The translations under genes and the position numbers were made by a program. 64,000 nt of DNA from Plantago major (Eukaryota; Streptophyta; Magnoliopsida; Lamiales; Plantaginaceae), in the NCBI GenBank assembly GCA_026545765.1, contig JAIFAC010000322.1:1-64000 (forward strand). Direction: 5' to 3'. Each line of letters opens with the position of its first letter. Position 1 is the stretch's first letter. A model generated the notes under the pieces. That model searched no databases. It was given only the letters and a program-made list of their open reading frames with translations, and had not been told where the DNA came from. Below, piece after piece: positions 11,601-25,049 of this stretch.

Positions 11601-12299
11601 TTATTTTTTCTACCTGCAATTGCAAAAGAAGATTACATTACATTTATACATTATATTACAGTGGCTAAGCTAAACTAGTTGAAGAAGCATGGAACCGAAC
11701 CCTCTACACCGACTCACTCTCGGACACATTGGCTCGTGCTCCCGGATCTGGGTTTTATTCCATGCTCATTCACTTGTTTTCTTATTTCTCCTCCTATTAT
11801 TATCATTATTATTATTGTTGCCCCGTTTATGTGCCCGAACATAATTTTCACTTGATTCGCTATAGTGAATGATTCGATGAATAATTTGCTTACTTACTAT
11901 ATAATATGGATATATTTTCTACAGATGGAGAATAAAAATTACGGGATCTGATGTTTGAATTTTAAATTACAGTTTTGGTAGGAGCGTTGATTTGGCCAAG
12001 AAATATATAACTTTTAGAAAGTGGAAATTCAAATCAATAAATTGATTTCTATCATTTGAAATATTTCAATTTGTGAAATTATAGAAAAGTGGAATAAAGC
12101 GGCCTGATTGGCGTCGGGGGGTATATTTTGTCAGGTCCTGGGATTATGGCAGGCGTGGATGGGCTGAGCAGGAGGAGGTTGTAAGTCAGGGAAGCCATTT
12201 GAGTTTTGGGAGCAATGAAGATTGGAATTTTCACAGGAGCGACTCGAGTTTTTAATATTAAAATAGTATGTGCTTAGAGGTTGGCTAAGGATGCGGTTT

Positions 12300-12880
12300 C
12301 AACTATTCAACAGCTTCAGAGACGTCAAGTGGTGATGCTCGTGGTTGTCCACTTTGTACCATTTGAGGATGAAACTATTTTCACATCGATTGAAGACTTG
12401 TTCTTTTTCTCGACAAGTGTGGGCTTTGAGTGATGTTTCAATCTCTGTTTGGGGTGGGTCGGTGGAATATGTACATGAATGGCTATGTATTATATACTCA
12501 TTTGAAACTGGATACAAGGTGTTGACATTATTGTGGGACTCGTGGTGTCATCGGCATAAAGTTGTACATGGGCAGAAGCCAAACTATGCACTCAAGTTGG
12601 CAAGTTATGTGTGGAAGTTTATTTCATCATGTATGAAGATTTTGTGAGCACCTCAACCGGTTGGATATCAAAGAACAACAACAAATATGCGGCCATCACA
12701 TTAGCATGAGCTAGCCACACAGAAGCATCGCTTGCAGTGGCTGGACTGGGGAGCCAGATGACAGTTGATTCAGAGACATGAAGCATTATGTTGCGAGTCT
12801 TGGCGCCTTGACGGGTGTGTCGTCTGGAACTATTCGTGCTTTCTTTGATGCTAATTAGTCTATATTTTGTCGATTCACCT
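12300..12880 (+). pseudogene. Degraded LINE ORF2 tail (zf-RVT/RNase H-like)
   Basis: Translation with frame changes gives a pattern of the type ...ETIFHI..CSFSRQVWALSDVSISVW, then LLWDSWCHRHKVVHG. This resembles the zinc-finger-like end of plant LINE reverse transcriptases (H..C.FSR.VW, then W..W..RN..VHG). Stops interrupt every frame. No poly(A) tail or TSD was found. The flank at 11.6-12.3 kb is AT-rich and shows nothing identifiable. Confidence 0.5.
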
Positions 12881-12959
12881 AATCTTTTTATCAGATTTTG
12901 TGAGTTTTTTAGCTTGTTTTTATTAGTTCTCGTACGTTTTATATTTTTTGTGTTTTGAT

Positions 12960-14330
12960 TATGTTTTGTAGGATTGTGTATTTATCTTATGACTTTGGAG
13001 GAAAATCATGTTACAAGCTTGCACGAGGTTGGTGACGTAGTTTGGAAGCTCTTACGAGAGCATTTGGAGGCTACAAGCTCCAATGAGGGTTTAGAGTGAA
13101 CCAAAAATATGAGTAGAAGATAGAACCAAGAAAATGGAGCACAACAATGAAAGCAGGCTGGATACAAAGTTCGGACGAAAATTTTGGAGCCACTTGAACT
13201 AAACGTTCAGAAAATAGAACTGTAACAGAGCATTTGTATTTCGTCCATAACATTCTTATATGAGTTTTGATTGACCTGAAATTTAGTCTCATTCAAAAAA
13301 TTTCAAAGATCTACAACTTTCAGTGGTCAAATTCCGATTCATGACGCATCCAGACTCTTAAGAAGGCTCTTTGAAACTATAGAATGCCGTCTAGATGTCA
13401 AAAGAGTTTTTCTGGATGTTTATCACAAACAGGCTGCGTCCAAGCGCTATTATGCATTTTTATGTGTGAATTAGTCGTTTTAAGTAGTTTTTTCCCCTTT
13501 CTTTCACCAGAACTTTTGTAACTCGAATATTGGAGGGGGTTTTGACCTAGAAACCATTGGGAGACATTATTTTGACTTTTGAATGTGGTTCGTAACATCA
13601 TTACATTAAGGATTCATTCGAATTTGTGATTTGATATACAAGATTATTCGTAGTTTTTCCGATTGACAACCAATACAATTTCTAAGTCTTTGTTTTCTTT
13701 CAATCCATTGATTATGCATTGTTCTTACATGATTATGTTTGTTGTTTGTGACCTTATCATGATTCTTGGCTAAAGTCATGTGGGAGACATTAGAGTGTAG
13801 GGTTAGAATCGAATAAGGGTTATTTACGTGGATTGAATTTATACGTGTTAAGTTAGTTCAAAATATGTCGTATATCACAATTTGATTGGTAAGCTAGTCT
13901 AAAAACACTCAAATTGTTCTGGTTGAGGTTATTTGTTTGACAATCGAATAACTACGCTTTGGTCTAAAACACTCGAATATCGGATATGGTTGTTATAGGA
14001 GACAAATAAGCGTGACAACAAATAAACCTTGATTTTATCTATCCTAGTTCTATTCTCCAATCATTGCTACCATGTTCCATGTCTTTCTCATAAGTTACAA
14101 ATTCATTTTATTGTTTGTTTAATTTTGATTTGAGTTGCTAGTTAGTATTGAAACAAGTATTGATAATTTTATGAAACATTTACACTTTTGACTCCATAAC
14201 TATATGTAGCTTAGTAATTCCTTGAGAGATAGATCTTGTGTTTAAACTTGTTTTCTACAACACTACTTTTATTTACAAAGTAATTAATTTTGTGCACAAT
14301 GGATGCTACATTTTCTCATGATGGACTTCA
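12960..14330 (+). mobile_element. Ty3/gypsy LTR and leader remnant
   Basis: Non-coding DNA with wording typical of plant gypsy LTRs and leaders. It has a 'gattgacctgaaatt...gatctacaacttt' stretch at about 13268-13320. It ends with 'gacaacaaataaacc' at about 14010 and 'ttgtttaaacttg...caatgg' at 14239-14303. No gag or pol frame follows. Both ends are undefined. I infer a solo or truncated LTR, and a comparison with repeat libraries would be needed to assign the lineage. Confidence 0.4.
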
Positions 14331-16230
14331 TATTAGGTGTGGAGTTGCATCTTTTGATGATGTTGAAGAATTACGTAAGTGTACACCCATAGAAACCCGT
14401 ACATCACATAGTCGATTTGAAAGGTTTACACCATAAATCATGAATCACCTTTGTTAAACCATAGTTAACATTCACATATAATCCATCTCATATATATGGA
14501 TACATAATCAAAGAAATAGCATAGCAAAAATAAACAATAATCACAAACTCGATTGAAGAAATAAGTTTGATACAAATTTACCGAGGATGTCACGAGTCCT
14601 TGGAAGATGCAAAAAACCAATTCAAATCGGTGAAATAGTTTAATAGTCTCGATCGGACTTTTTCATCTCGTTAGACATGCTCGAAAATCTCTGAGAATGC
14701 AATTAATTAGTCATACAAACTTACATCACAAATTGGTGATTTGTATGCCTAGAGAAAATAATGACTTACTTGACCTGAGTCATTTGATTGTGCTTGTTGA
14801 TGAATTAGCGCTATGTTTTAAATTCGGATCGGATTGGAAAGACCGAAATACCGGTGCTGAATGACCCTATGTACATCCTAAACCCGATAAAAAACTAGAG
14901 CCACAAAACCGCTCAAATTAAAGCGGTGGAAGCCGGTGAACCTTGGTTTCCACGGTTTTTGGTTTAAAAAGAGAAAAAAAACTATGAGAATGTTTTGCAA
15001 AAAAAAAAAAAGAAAATTTAGAAACCATATCAAACTAAATTAGCAAATCGATTTACTCCTTTCAATTTCGGTCGTTTTCTTCCATATTTCCGATCTCATT
15101 TCCAATGGATGAGCGCAATGCGAATCTAGCAGATCTGAGATATGGCGCATAAGAATTGAAGATGAGGACAAGCAAATAGATCTGAGATATTGTGCAGAAG
15201 CATCGAAGGACGAAGAAAGAGGAATATGGATATGTATAGAAGAAAAAAGGGGGAAAGAATTAAATTGTCATTACAAGTTAAAAGGCGTGTTTTCTTTTAT
15301 AATGAATTTTGTGTACTATGTTATTTTTTTATCAAGTTTGGAAATGTTATAACGTTAAGGCAGATCAGGTATTTTATACCGGTTCCTGTATCAATTCATG
15401 TATCAGGAATCAAAATGACAAACATGTCCATTCATTTCTTGAGGAAATGCCTTTGTTACCCATTTCACCCTCAACCTTTTATTCACAACTCACATTTATT
15501 GCAGATGTGTATATAATCCCTGACGTGCACTATGGAAATTAATAATCGTTGTACTCCTGTATTTTCCAAATACACGCAAAGATTTAATATTTCTTTAGTG
15601 AGGCTACTAATCCACACAATTAGAATCAATATAGCGGAAATTTGACTCGGGATGTTGTTCTCCATGGACATAGCTTAGGAACAAGCAAATAGCGATGTTT
15701 AACAAACTAAAGTGCGTAAAAGTAAACAATTTATCAATAAACATTTTAATCTCAAGTTGTAATCTAGCATGCGAATTGCAAAAGATGGTTTGTAATCGAT
15801 GGTTTAAAAGATGTAAAGGATCTGACTTTCCCTCTTACCATACTACTCCTGACTACTTGAATAAAAACAACATATTTGCCTCTAGCGACAACGAGGTTCA
15901 ATACTAAATACCGAGGCGCGGTTGATATCAACACCTTTCGATTAATGAAATTGTTACATCACTCGACAAAATATCATGCCACATTACCAAACAAGATAAA
16001 GAAGTACTTTGATTACCTTTACAACACCTTGAAAAGGACCACTATGGTACCTCGATAAATCTGAAGTAAATAAAGAGGTCGCAAATAGAGTTGTACAAAT
16101 ATGAATTACGTCTAATAAACAATTCATTAATATAGCACGGTATATAAAGGAGTAGCAGACAGAATTCCAGCGGTTCGCCTTTACGAAAGTATTTAGCTAC
16201 TCATAATTGCAGTAAATAGAGCACATAAAG
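14330..16230. other. Gene-free AT-rich stretch
   Basis: No conserved coding segment, TIR pair or LTR pair was seen. ORFs of 60-108 codons (for example 15190-15516 plus and 15483-15671 minus) overlap on opposite strands and resemble no family I know. A 13-base A tract lies near 14998-15011. The stretch probably consists of old repeat remnants. Confidence 0.4.
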
Positions 16231-17740
16231 AATTGAAAAGCAAAGAAAAGAAAAGTTTATTCTTGATGTATTAGTTCTTGATGGCTAAGGTTTTGTTAGG
16301 AATATCTGTTTAGATTTTGATCAGCAACCCTAATGACTAATCTTAGCTCAGAGAGGTAACTAGTAATCTTAGTTCACTTGAACATTGTAAAAGAGGAAGC
16401 TTACTGAGTATGTTAGGCTAGTATATCTTGTATAGGATGTTAGGTCTTTGAATTAAATTTCTATATTTTTTAAGAAGACAAAGAAGCAAGGATCCAGCAG
16501 GAAGAGCTCAATTTTTGAAGATCAAGAAATTGCACAAGATTCTTTGAAGACTAAGGAGAAATGTCTCCTCGGATACCTTGGCTCATAAACCTAGGAAATA
16601 AGTGTCTTTGGAAGATGAGTTTTCAATGTGGATTCAGCGACTAAAGGTGGCGAGAAAGGAGCGTATAATACCTTAGTTAGCTTGCACAATTCCGTTGAGA
16701 CTACGGGATAAAAATAATACAGTGCATTTATTACATGACGAGTTATGCGAACAAAGAAAATCTACGAAAAGACAAAACTCACTGCGATTCTATTTTCGGT
16801 GTCGATAGTTTGAATTTCTAAAAGCACAATGGATACTATTCAAGCGGCATGATTTTCAATAATAAATATCACCGAGAATGTTTGAAGACACACAACACAA
16901 GAACTCTTGAATAATCAAGCATCTGACTTTCAAGCATACTTACTTTCAAAGCTTCTTTTGCGACTCGAGCTCTCGATTTTAAAACCTGAAAGTTCTAAGT
17001 GTTCTGATCCTTAACAAGACTTGATTACTGTGAAGAAGTTGAATCAAAGAATTTAGTTGCGACTAATATCTGTATTCATTCTCTTGAACATACTACAAGT
17101 ACTTGGGTTAGTAAGAACAACTTCCCATACACTGAAAAGAGTATTAAGGAAGTTTTATTCTATAAGCTTACTAAGTAACTGAACAAGTTACATAAGTTAG
17201 CTTACTTGACAAATACCATAACCAAAACACCACCAGGCGTGTTTAGGGAAATGAATTAGTTGAGAAAACTAAAGTCCTCACCTAACTCAGCAAAGGAAGT
17301 ACTTGGCTTTGGAAGCTGAGGAAAAGCTCACAGGTTACTGAGTAGAGGAAGTACTTGGCCAAGAAAGCCGGGAATAACTCAAGGGGAACACTTGGTTGGG
17401 AACCTAGTGTAAAAGGAATTAAGAGATAGAATTTTGTAAGGAGAACTCATGATCTTATATTAGTGAATTCAAGTCCTGAGAAAGGGCGAGTGGATTAGTT
17501 AAAGGATTCGCCACCTTGGATACCACTATAAAAGCTTTATGTTATTTACTTGACACTTTACTTTCAGTTATCTATTACTTGCTGAGTATTTATCACTTTA
17601 TAGCTTCCTAACACTTGCACTTATCACATAAATTCTTCCGCTCTATGAATTTAAGTACCTGATATCTGTAAAGATATCTGAGAAACTTTGTTATCGACAA
17701 AAGTTTGAAAATACTATTCGCCCGCCCCCCCCCGTCTTTT
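16230..17740 (+). mobile_element. Possible copia LTR/leader remnant
   Basis: Non-coding. The right part contains 'cttccgctctatg' at 17635-17648, then 'aaagtttgaaaatactattcgcccgccccccccc' at about 17699-17733. That resembles the end of plant copia (SIRE/Angela-type) LTRs, where an A-rich word precedes a C-run. Expected neighbours (a TGGTATCAGAGC primer site, or a gag) are missing. The left end is unknown. Low confidence, by resemblance only. Confidence 0.3.
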
Positions 17741-18379
17741 ACTTTGCGTTATGCGGACCAATTGTTTTCTTTTCGATTCTTGACATCCGAGTTTTCTTTG
17801 TTTTAGGTTTCACTTCCCAAGCTGGTTCTCTCTCAAGGCATTTGCTTTTAATCGCGATGTGTGATTATGAGACCCAACACTTATTTATACTATAAATTTC
17901 GAGCTCTGGCCGCCCATGATGAATAAGAAGGTTAGAATGGTGGGCTTTGGCCTGACGGACCGAGAAAGGTGACCGTTGTGAGCCACTGGCGGCCACCTTG
18001 TGGCCGCAATTACCTTGCTGCGCCTTTTGTTTTCTGTTTTGTCTTGCGGTTTGATTTCGGACTTCGTAACTTCGTTTTCTCGAAAATTGGACTTCTACAA
18101 TGTTTTAGAATTTTAAATAATCTTCACATCGGTAGGTCATGTGCCTTGATTGGAATCCTCGAACTCAGTGTACGGACAAATCATCGTATTTCCTTATTTT
18201 CCTCGATTTCGCATATATATGACATTTTGACAGGAAATTGTGCAATTCTCAAAGCATAATCCGCCCTACAAATTACACAAGCGGTTGGTGTTTGGTCATA
18301 ATATGATGTAAATATTGAATATTTGACAAAAAACGAGGGTTTGAAAGTAGGTAAAAACACACATTTCATGGTCACATCA
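17740..18379 (-). mobile_element. Gypsy-like LTR (3' LTR of fragment A)
   Basis: Read on the minus strand this starts TGATGTGACCATGAAATG at 18379. It is preceded by a polypurine tract (CTGGTTTGGGGGCG, complement of 18380-18393), as expected for a 3' LTR. A TATAAATAAG box lies at 17880-17889 (minus), followed by GGGTCTCATAATCA, the same pair as in the plus-strand LTR at 31107. Sequence similarity to that LTR runs throughout the U3. The left end is not resolved. Confidence 0.65.
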
Positions 18380-18864
18380 CGCCCCCAAACCAGTTTCTTG
18401 CTCATCCTTGAGTAAGGTAAATAACGATAATCAAGAAGTGACTATGAAATAAGTAAAGTGCATAAACCATGACATAGATAAGCAATTAATCTTTAAGGTT
18501 TCATACTCCACTAACTCACTTAATCTGAGCTCAGATCACTCCACATCAAACAAATAACAATCAAGCAATACTCACTGCAACCAGCGGTTACAAGTGTAAC
18601 CCAATGTCCTTAAAAGCATATAATAAGTTCATCACCTCGCGACAATGTTGTGCAATCCTACTCCCACAAGTCAAGGCACATATCCAATTAGTACTTAGGT
18701 TGGCTCGGTAAGTAAAGTAGGTAGGATAATAAAGAGGAAAGTTGCTAAGTATCATCAAAGATGAATATGGCATAAAAAATTAACTTCAGGGGGACTTATC
18801 CTTTCGGACACCGAGTTCCTTCTTGTAATGACATTTCCATCTCCTTCTTCATCATCACAAATAA
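18380..18864 (-). mobile_element. Gypsy-like fragment A, 3' internal region, part 1
   Basis: Adjacent to the LTR and its polypurine tract. It aligns with 32058-32510 (fragment B) through shared words such as AAGAAGTGACTATGA, GTTTCATACTCCACT, GGTTGGCTCGGTAAGTAAAG and GGGGGACTTATCCTTT, in the same order and orientation. It is interrupted at 18865 by a TIR-like insert, after which the alignment to fragment B resumes at 21349. Confidence 0.65.
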
Positions 18865-19115
18865 GGTAAATTACATCTGGATCCCCTCTTAGATTTTGTT
18901 ATTACAGATGGTACCCATTATATCAAAAATAGCATCCAAGTCCAGTCCGATAAAAAATATTTACATATTAGTCCACGAATTTGACTTTTGGCAAATTTAA
19001 ACCTGGAAAAGCCATTTTTGCCCCTCTTTCAATTATCAACTTTTAGAAATAGCTAAACAACCTTAACTTATTGATGACGTGTGGACTTAAATGTAATTGA
19101 TTTTTTCATAATTTA

Positions 19116-20431
19116 GTCCCTTCGTTTCACTAAAAGTGTAACAATTTTCCGTTTTGCGCGTTTCACTAAAAGTGTTACATTTCCTTTTATGAAAATTACT
19201 TTCATAAGTGTGCTATGTGCTATCCAGAATTATTGGTGTCAGATCTTCTTCTTCCCCAAAAAAGTCATGAAGGCAATGGAGACTATATGTAGGAAATTTA
19301 TGTGGACTGGATTGGCTGGGGATTGTAGGAAATCTCTTGTGGCATGGGATTCTATTTGTCGGACTAGGGCTGAAGGAGGCCTTGGGTTGGTGCACTTACC
19401 TAGCTGGAATAAGCTCTCTTTCTTGAAGTTTTTATGGGCACTACAGAACAAAGCTGAGAAGCTTTGGGTTAAGTGGTTGCATGAATTTTATGTGAAAGGG
19501 CATGAGCTCTCTTAGTTGGTGGCTCCTATACAGTCTTTTGTTCTATACAAGAAATGGGTTAAGTGTAAAGATTTTACCTTGGGCGGAGAATGGGATCTCA
19601 TTATGGATCTTTACTACTTTTGATCGACGGAAAACATATGGCCTTATCAGACCTGTTGTACCATCTGTACAATGGAAGAAATTGGTGCTTAATAATAGAG
19701 TCACTCCCTGGGCTAATGGCAAGCTCTATGGTCACGACTAGCTACCAAGGATAGGTTACAAAAGTTCCATATTCATATTCAGGTGGATGAGCTTTGCATT
19801 TACAGTCGGCTTTGATGAGAACCATGATCACCTTTTCTTGATTGTGTTATTGGGAGTTTGGGCCTCCTTATTACGATGGTATGGTTTACCTTCTTTCACG
19901 GAGTTCTTGGAATGATATCATCTTTGCGACTTTGTTTGAAAGTTAAAGGAAATCTCATGATTCTTAGGTCTTAATTCTTGGTGATCTATGTTATTTGGTT
20001 GGAGAGGAATGCATGCATTTTCTAAGACGCTTCTAAAACTGCGAATCAGATTTTTCGTAGTGTGATACAGAGAGATGTTGGTCGTTGTTCAAGTGAAAGG
20101 CGCTTGTTGTTTGCCCTTCTCTCCTTCTTTGCCCTCTTGTAAGTTTTGTCTGTTAGTTTAATTTTGTTTGTGTTTTGTTACTTGGCTTTTAAAGCTGTTC
20201 GAATCTAGAGTTGAGACGATGTACTTATTTTGTCCACTGGAATGAAAATGATCTTTGTTCCAAAAAAGAAAAATTACTTTCATAATAAAATTCATTTTAA
20301 CGCGTTTTTTTGGTCGTGTACTTTTCCTCGATTAATATCTCTTACATTCTTATGGCATCTTTTGGGGACCACATATTTTTCTTAAAATTGTGTCCAACAT
20401 AATTGTTACACTTTTAGTGAAACGGATGGAG
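19116..20431. mobile_element. Stowaway-type MITE, split by a LINE
   Basis: The left end GTCCCTTCGTTTCACTAAAA (19116) and the right end TTTTAGTGAAACGGATGGAG (ending 20431) are inverted repeats. TA dinucleotides flank both sides (19114-19115 and 20432-20433). Once the LINE (19208-20269) and one TSD copy are removed, about 240 bp remain, a normal MITE size. The 'cactaaaagtgttac' motif repeats inside the left arm. It is nested inside insert X. Confidence 0.75.
19192..20285 (+). mobile_element. 5'-truncated LINE with 16-bp TSD inside the MITE
   Basis: Perfect 16-bp direct repeats AAAATTACTTTCATAA lie at 19192-19207 and 20270-20285, with an A-rich tail just before the right copy. The plus strand encodes the end of a LINE reverse transcriptase: YWCQIFFFPKKVMKAMETIC, then MWTG and VAWDSICRTRAEGGLGLVHL, then WNKLSFLKFLWAL and KLWVKWLHEFY. 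This is the post-RT 'thumb' pattern of plant LINEs. The frame then breaks, and W..W.ERN.C-type wording appears near 20000-20030. It is about 1.06 kb and truncated at the 5' end. Confidence 0.85.
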
Positions 20432-21348
20432 TATATTATAAAACATTTAAAATATTAACTTGTAGTTTAAAAAATCTAGATCCTGGGCTATTTTAAATTT
20501 TTTAGGAGGATCCCATTTCAGTTTTTAAACATTTTGGGGTCAAATTTCAATTATTACATATGTCAAACCTATAAATATGAGAAGGTTGAGGGACAACTTA
20601 AAATTTCTAGAACTTAATACTTGTTTTAAAGTATGGATGGCATTTCTTTAATTAATAAGAACCTCGAAATTGCAGTACAAGTCCCTAGGGCTCATATGAT
20701 TTTCAAAGGACAATCCTTTCAAAAAACCTCAAGTAAGTCCCTGTAAAATCTAAAACTTTGTAAAATCCAAAAACCGCGTAATTATTCTTACACGATCATG
20801 GAGATAGATTAGTCAAATCATAATAATTGTTCTTTATGTTGAACTACAAGCAAACAAAAATTGTCAAACATCACGAACAAAATTTATGAACATAATTTTA
20901 ACGAACACTAATTACGAACAAATTCGTGTTGCCCAAACCAGAACAAGAACAAAAAGCGACAAACAAGAGCGAACAAATCGAAATAAGCGAACAATTCGTG
21001 TTTCCCAAATAATAATAAATGAACAAATATTATTTTCATAACTTTTTATTTTTAAATCATTTACTTTTACTTAATTAACTTTTGTAATTTTTATATTTTT
21101 AAAATCATTTTTTATTTTAACGAAAAAATTAGTCGACAATATTCTGAACAAAATTATTTTCCACAATGTTTCTATGTGGAGAGCTTTGAGTTAAAACCTA
21201 ATAATGTAAAGAAAGAAGATAATGGCATGTTTGTTTTGTCGATAAGGAGAATCAAGTTGTAAGTTGGTTAACCTAAAATATTAAAAGGATCAGGATGTAA
21301 TTCTTTGAACTAATGGGTATTCAGATGCAAGATAACAGGTGTAATTGC

Positions 21349-22305
<957 letters not shown>

Positions 22306-23433
22306 TGGAAAATTTGGCTCCCCTCGATAAAGTGCATTAAGTCGCCGTTTTATGATATGGCATGGGGCGTTTTTAAATCGATAGCGAGATGGTCAAAAGT
22401 CAACCCAAATTTCTTATGTGGCGGTAGGAAAATGGCGTGGAAAATATAAAAATGATTTTCTTATTTTAATATTAGGATCTTCAAAAATAATTGCAATTAA
22501 CCCTCTTACTTATTTGATACCAGTTTATATCCCTAAAGTTTATAATAAATTCAAATCAACCCTCGATTCAAATTTTTTTACAACTTCAATCAAAATAAAT
22601 TGCAATCAAACTCTATTAATTTTCTAACTTCATAAACTCATAAAAGTATTCAATTTTTCTCATTGTTCCATTGGTGAAGGTTGAAATGATGCTTAGAGGT
22701 TTCATTCATCAATTATTTCCTATTTTTCCATCAATCTTTGCATTCTTTCATAGTCGAAGTATCGAATTAGGACTCAATGAAACCGAATGAGACTCCATTG
22801 ATGGAGCTTGAAGCTCCATTCACGGACTTCGACTTATCAATGGAGCTTGACTTATCAATGGAGCTTGACAACTTATCAATGGGTAGTTTGTGCTCATTAA
22901 ATGGGTATTAGCTCAGATAAATGGAGCTCAACAACTCCATTAATGGAGTCGAATTGGGCTCTAATTGAGTCGATTCGGCTCCATCGATGGAACTTAAAAG
23001 CTCGATGATGGATTTTAACCTCGATTGATGGGTTTAAAGCTCCATCAATGGTGAAATAATTTTGAAAACAAAAAGGAGGAGAAAGATCCTTGCTTGATGA
23101 TGTAGAACATAGTTTGATGAAAAAAAAATGTTTGATGAAGATGAAGAATGATAAAATTAAGGTTTGATGAAGATGAATAATTGATAAAATTAAGGTTTGA
23201 TGAAGGAGAAGATGAAAATGAATATATTTGGGTCAATTGTGAAATTATTATAAACTTGAAATGGTTGATTTGCAATCTGCTATTTTAATTTCCACATGTA
23301 AATTCATTTTTCATTCGATTAGCGAAAATAAATTTTGGACCAATATGTTATTTTGAAATGTTAGGGACTACAATGTTATTCTGAAATTTATTAGGGGTCC
23401 AAATGTAATTCACCCACACACACACACACAAAT

Positions 23434-23521
<88 letters not shown>
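22306..23521. other. Segment between two TA microsatellites, absent from fragment B
   Basis: The matching position in fragment B (about 33215-33240) has no counterpart. It holds short-word repetition: ACTTATCAATGGAGCTTG is repeated at about 22830-22890, 'atggagct' words lie at 22790-23050, and a unit of about 34 bp (AAATTAAGGTTTGATGAAG) is tandemly repeated at 23150-23215. It ends in a (CA)n run at 23413-23430 and (TA)n at 23438-23520. The part at 23325-23412 ('atgttattctgaaatttattagggg', GTCCAAATGTAATTCACCC) recurs at 31985-32056. Probably a TA-targeting insert; superfamily unknown. Confidence 0.5.
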
Positions 23522-23523
<2 letters not shown>

Positions 23524-23748
23524 AAACTTCAAAAGCAGTGAGTACCACAAATCATATTAAGTCTTGATAACATAAAAAGACTTATGGGTAGCGGTGTTCA
23601 CCTGATATCTGAGACAATCTATTGGTGTGAGCATACTACTCATCAAAGCGGCATGGGTTAAGGTAGGTCGAGCATCTGTCGCGTAAGCACTAAACCACGA
23701 AACAAATCTATTGTGCTTATCTAGTCATACTTTATACCAAATACTCTT
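23522..23748 (-). mobile_element. Gypsy-like fragment A, part 3
   Basis: Aligns with fragment B at 33238-33340 and 35733-35855: GAGTACCACAAATCA, ACTCATCAAAG.GGCATGGGT, GGTAGGTCGAGCAT, TCTAGTCATACTTTATACC. Interrupted by the LARD-like element whose 5-bp TSD ATCAC starts at 23749. Confidence 0.65.
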
Positions 23749-23753
23749 ATCAC

Positions 23754-24447
23754 TGTTGAGGGTAAAAGTCCCCCAACCACTTAATGAATTTCCCTTGCTT
23801 TCCTTCACTCTAAGTACCTAGACCACCTTTGAGTAAGAACCCCTTGCTTGTAAGAACCGAAGAGTAAGAGCGTAAGCAACCGTCGTCTTGGTAAGAAGCG
23901 ATGCGTGGGACACTGCAAGTAGCTTGGAGGGGTTAGGACCGTGACCGGTTTGCTAAGTGTCGAGCCGTCCAGACTTTACTCGAGAGAGGCGATGATCTAC
24001 TCGTATAATAGTTGGGAAGGTAAGAGTGAAGAAGACTTCACTTACTTTGCATCATGAGGATATATACATATTTATAGGTTTCCCTTGAAAGGGAGGACTC
24101 ACAAGATCGCGCCAGATGTCGGGGCTCGGATCGTTGACAATGCTCTATTAGGCCCGATGTCTTGATAGGTACATGGCCCGATATGTTGGTTTGGTTAGGA
24201 CCTCCGCTTAGGAGTAATCCGTGTGAGGCAGATTAGAAACGTCCGCTTAGGGCGATGATCTGTGATAGGCGGTTAGGGGCGTCCCTTAGAACGATGGTCC
24301 GATAGCGTTAGGGCGTCCACTTAGGGGTAGTCCGTGACATGATTAGGGCGTCCGCTTAGGACGATGGTCCGATAGGCGGTTAGGGCGTCCGCTTAGGATA
24401 GTAATGTGAGCGGATTAGGGCGTCGAGGACATATTCTTGTATCAACA
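23754..24447 (-). repeat. LARD-like element, left (3') LTR
   Basis: 694 bp, matching 30062-30727 with scattered substitutions and indels. Its right half holds about six degenerate units of the type TTAGGGCGTCCGCTTAGG followed by GTCCGAT or TCCGTG (24200-24425). The same tandem units are present in the partner LTR at 30500-30700, so the tandem expansion predates the insertion. Confidence 0.85.
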
Positions 24448-24640
24448 TATGTCCCCTAGTTTCCAAGTATCTTAGTAGAAGATAGTTGTGCAACCATAGT
24501 GTTAGGGAGCTTAGAATGCCTTTGACTCCTTGGACATATTTCTGTATCAACATATATCCCCCTAGTTTCCAAGTATCTTTGTAGAAGATAATTGTGGAAC
24601 TATAGTGTCCGGGGAGCTTCTTTGTGCGATCGATCTTGTG
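24448..24640 (-). repeat. Duplicated LTR-tip and polypurine-tract module
   Basis: The sequence ATATTCTTGTATCAACATAT, then GTCCCCTAGTTTCCAAG and its following 70 bp (24431-24510), is repeated at about 24536-24613 with few changes. The second copy therefore carries a second LTR-end motif (TATCAACA) and a second purine-tract complement (CCCCCTAG) about 105 bp further inside. Confidence 0.7.
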
Positions 24641-25049
24641 AGCTTTGAAAATTTTTCTTATCCGTGTCCTCTTGTCTTTCCTCTATCCTCCCCCTTTTCT
24701 TCTGGTCAGGGCGTCCGTCCAGTAGGAAAAAGGTATTCTAATGAGATAGGGTCAAGCGTGAAGGCTTAGGACTTTGGAAAATTTTATCGCTGGATGTCGG
24801 ATCCAAGGAGTCAAGTCCTAGATTTTGTTGCTTGGATGTGAATTTTTTTGAGTTGCTATTGTAGCCATTTGGGTCCGTATGTAGACACATTCACCAACTG
24901 GTCAACTAATCAAGTTCAGCGAGCTATGGGATTGGAAGGTGGTGTTGTTTAGTTCCAATGTCTCAATTCCCATCTTTTTACTCTAAATAGTAAACTTCCC
25001 TTCCATCTTTTGCCCAATACTAGCAGCTCTCGTCTCTTCCATTTGTTTA

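Larger units (their letters stand above)
18865..21348. mobile_element. TIR-like insert X, host of a MITE and a LINE
   Basis: Defined by comparing the two gypsy-like fragments: the sequence between 18864 and 21349 is absent at the matching place in fragment B (about 32520-32545). It starts GTAAATTACATCTGGATCCC. It ends with the roughly inverted GGATCAGGATGTAATTC and GATGCAAGATAACAGGTGTAATTGC, so it looks like a TIR element with decayed ends. It contains a MITE at 19116-20431 and a run of degenerate GAACAAA words at 20830-21010. There is no transposase. A TSD could not be fixed. Confidence 0.5.

Noticed and set aside
13398..13601. 67-codon minus-strand ORF as a gene
   Set aside because: Lies in gypsy LTR-like sequence; no family resemblance.
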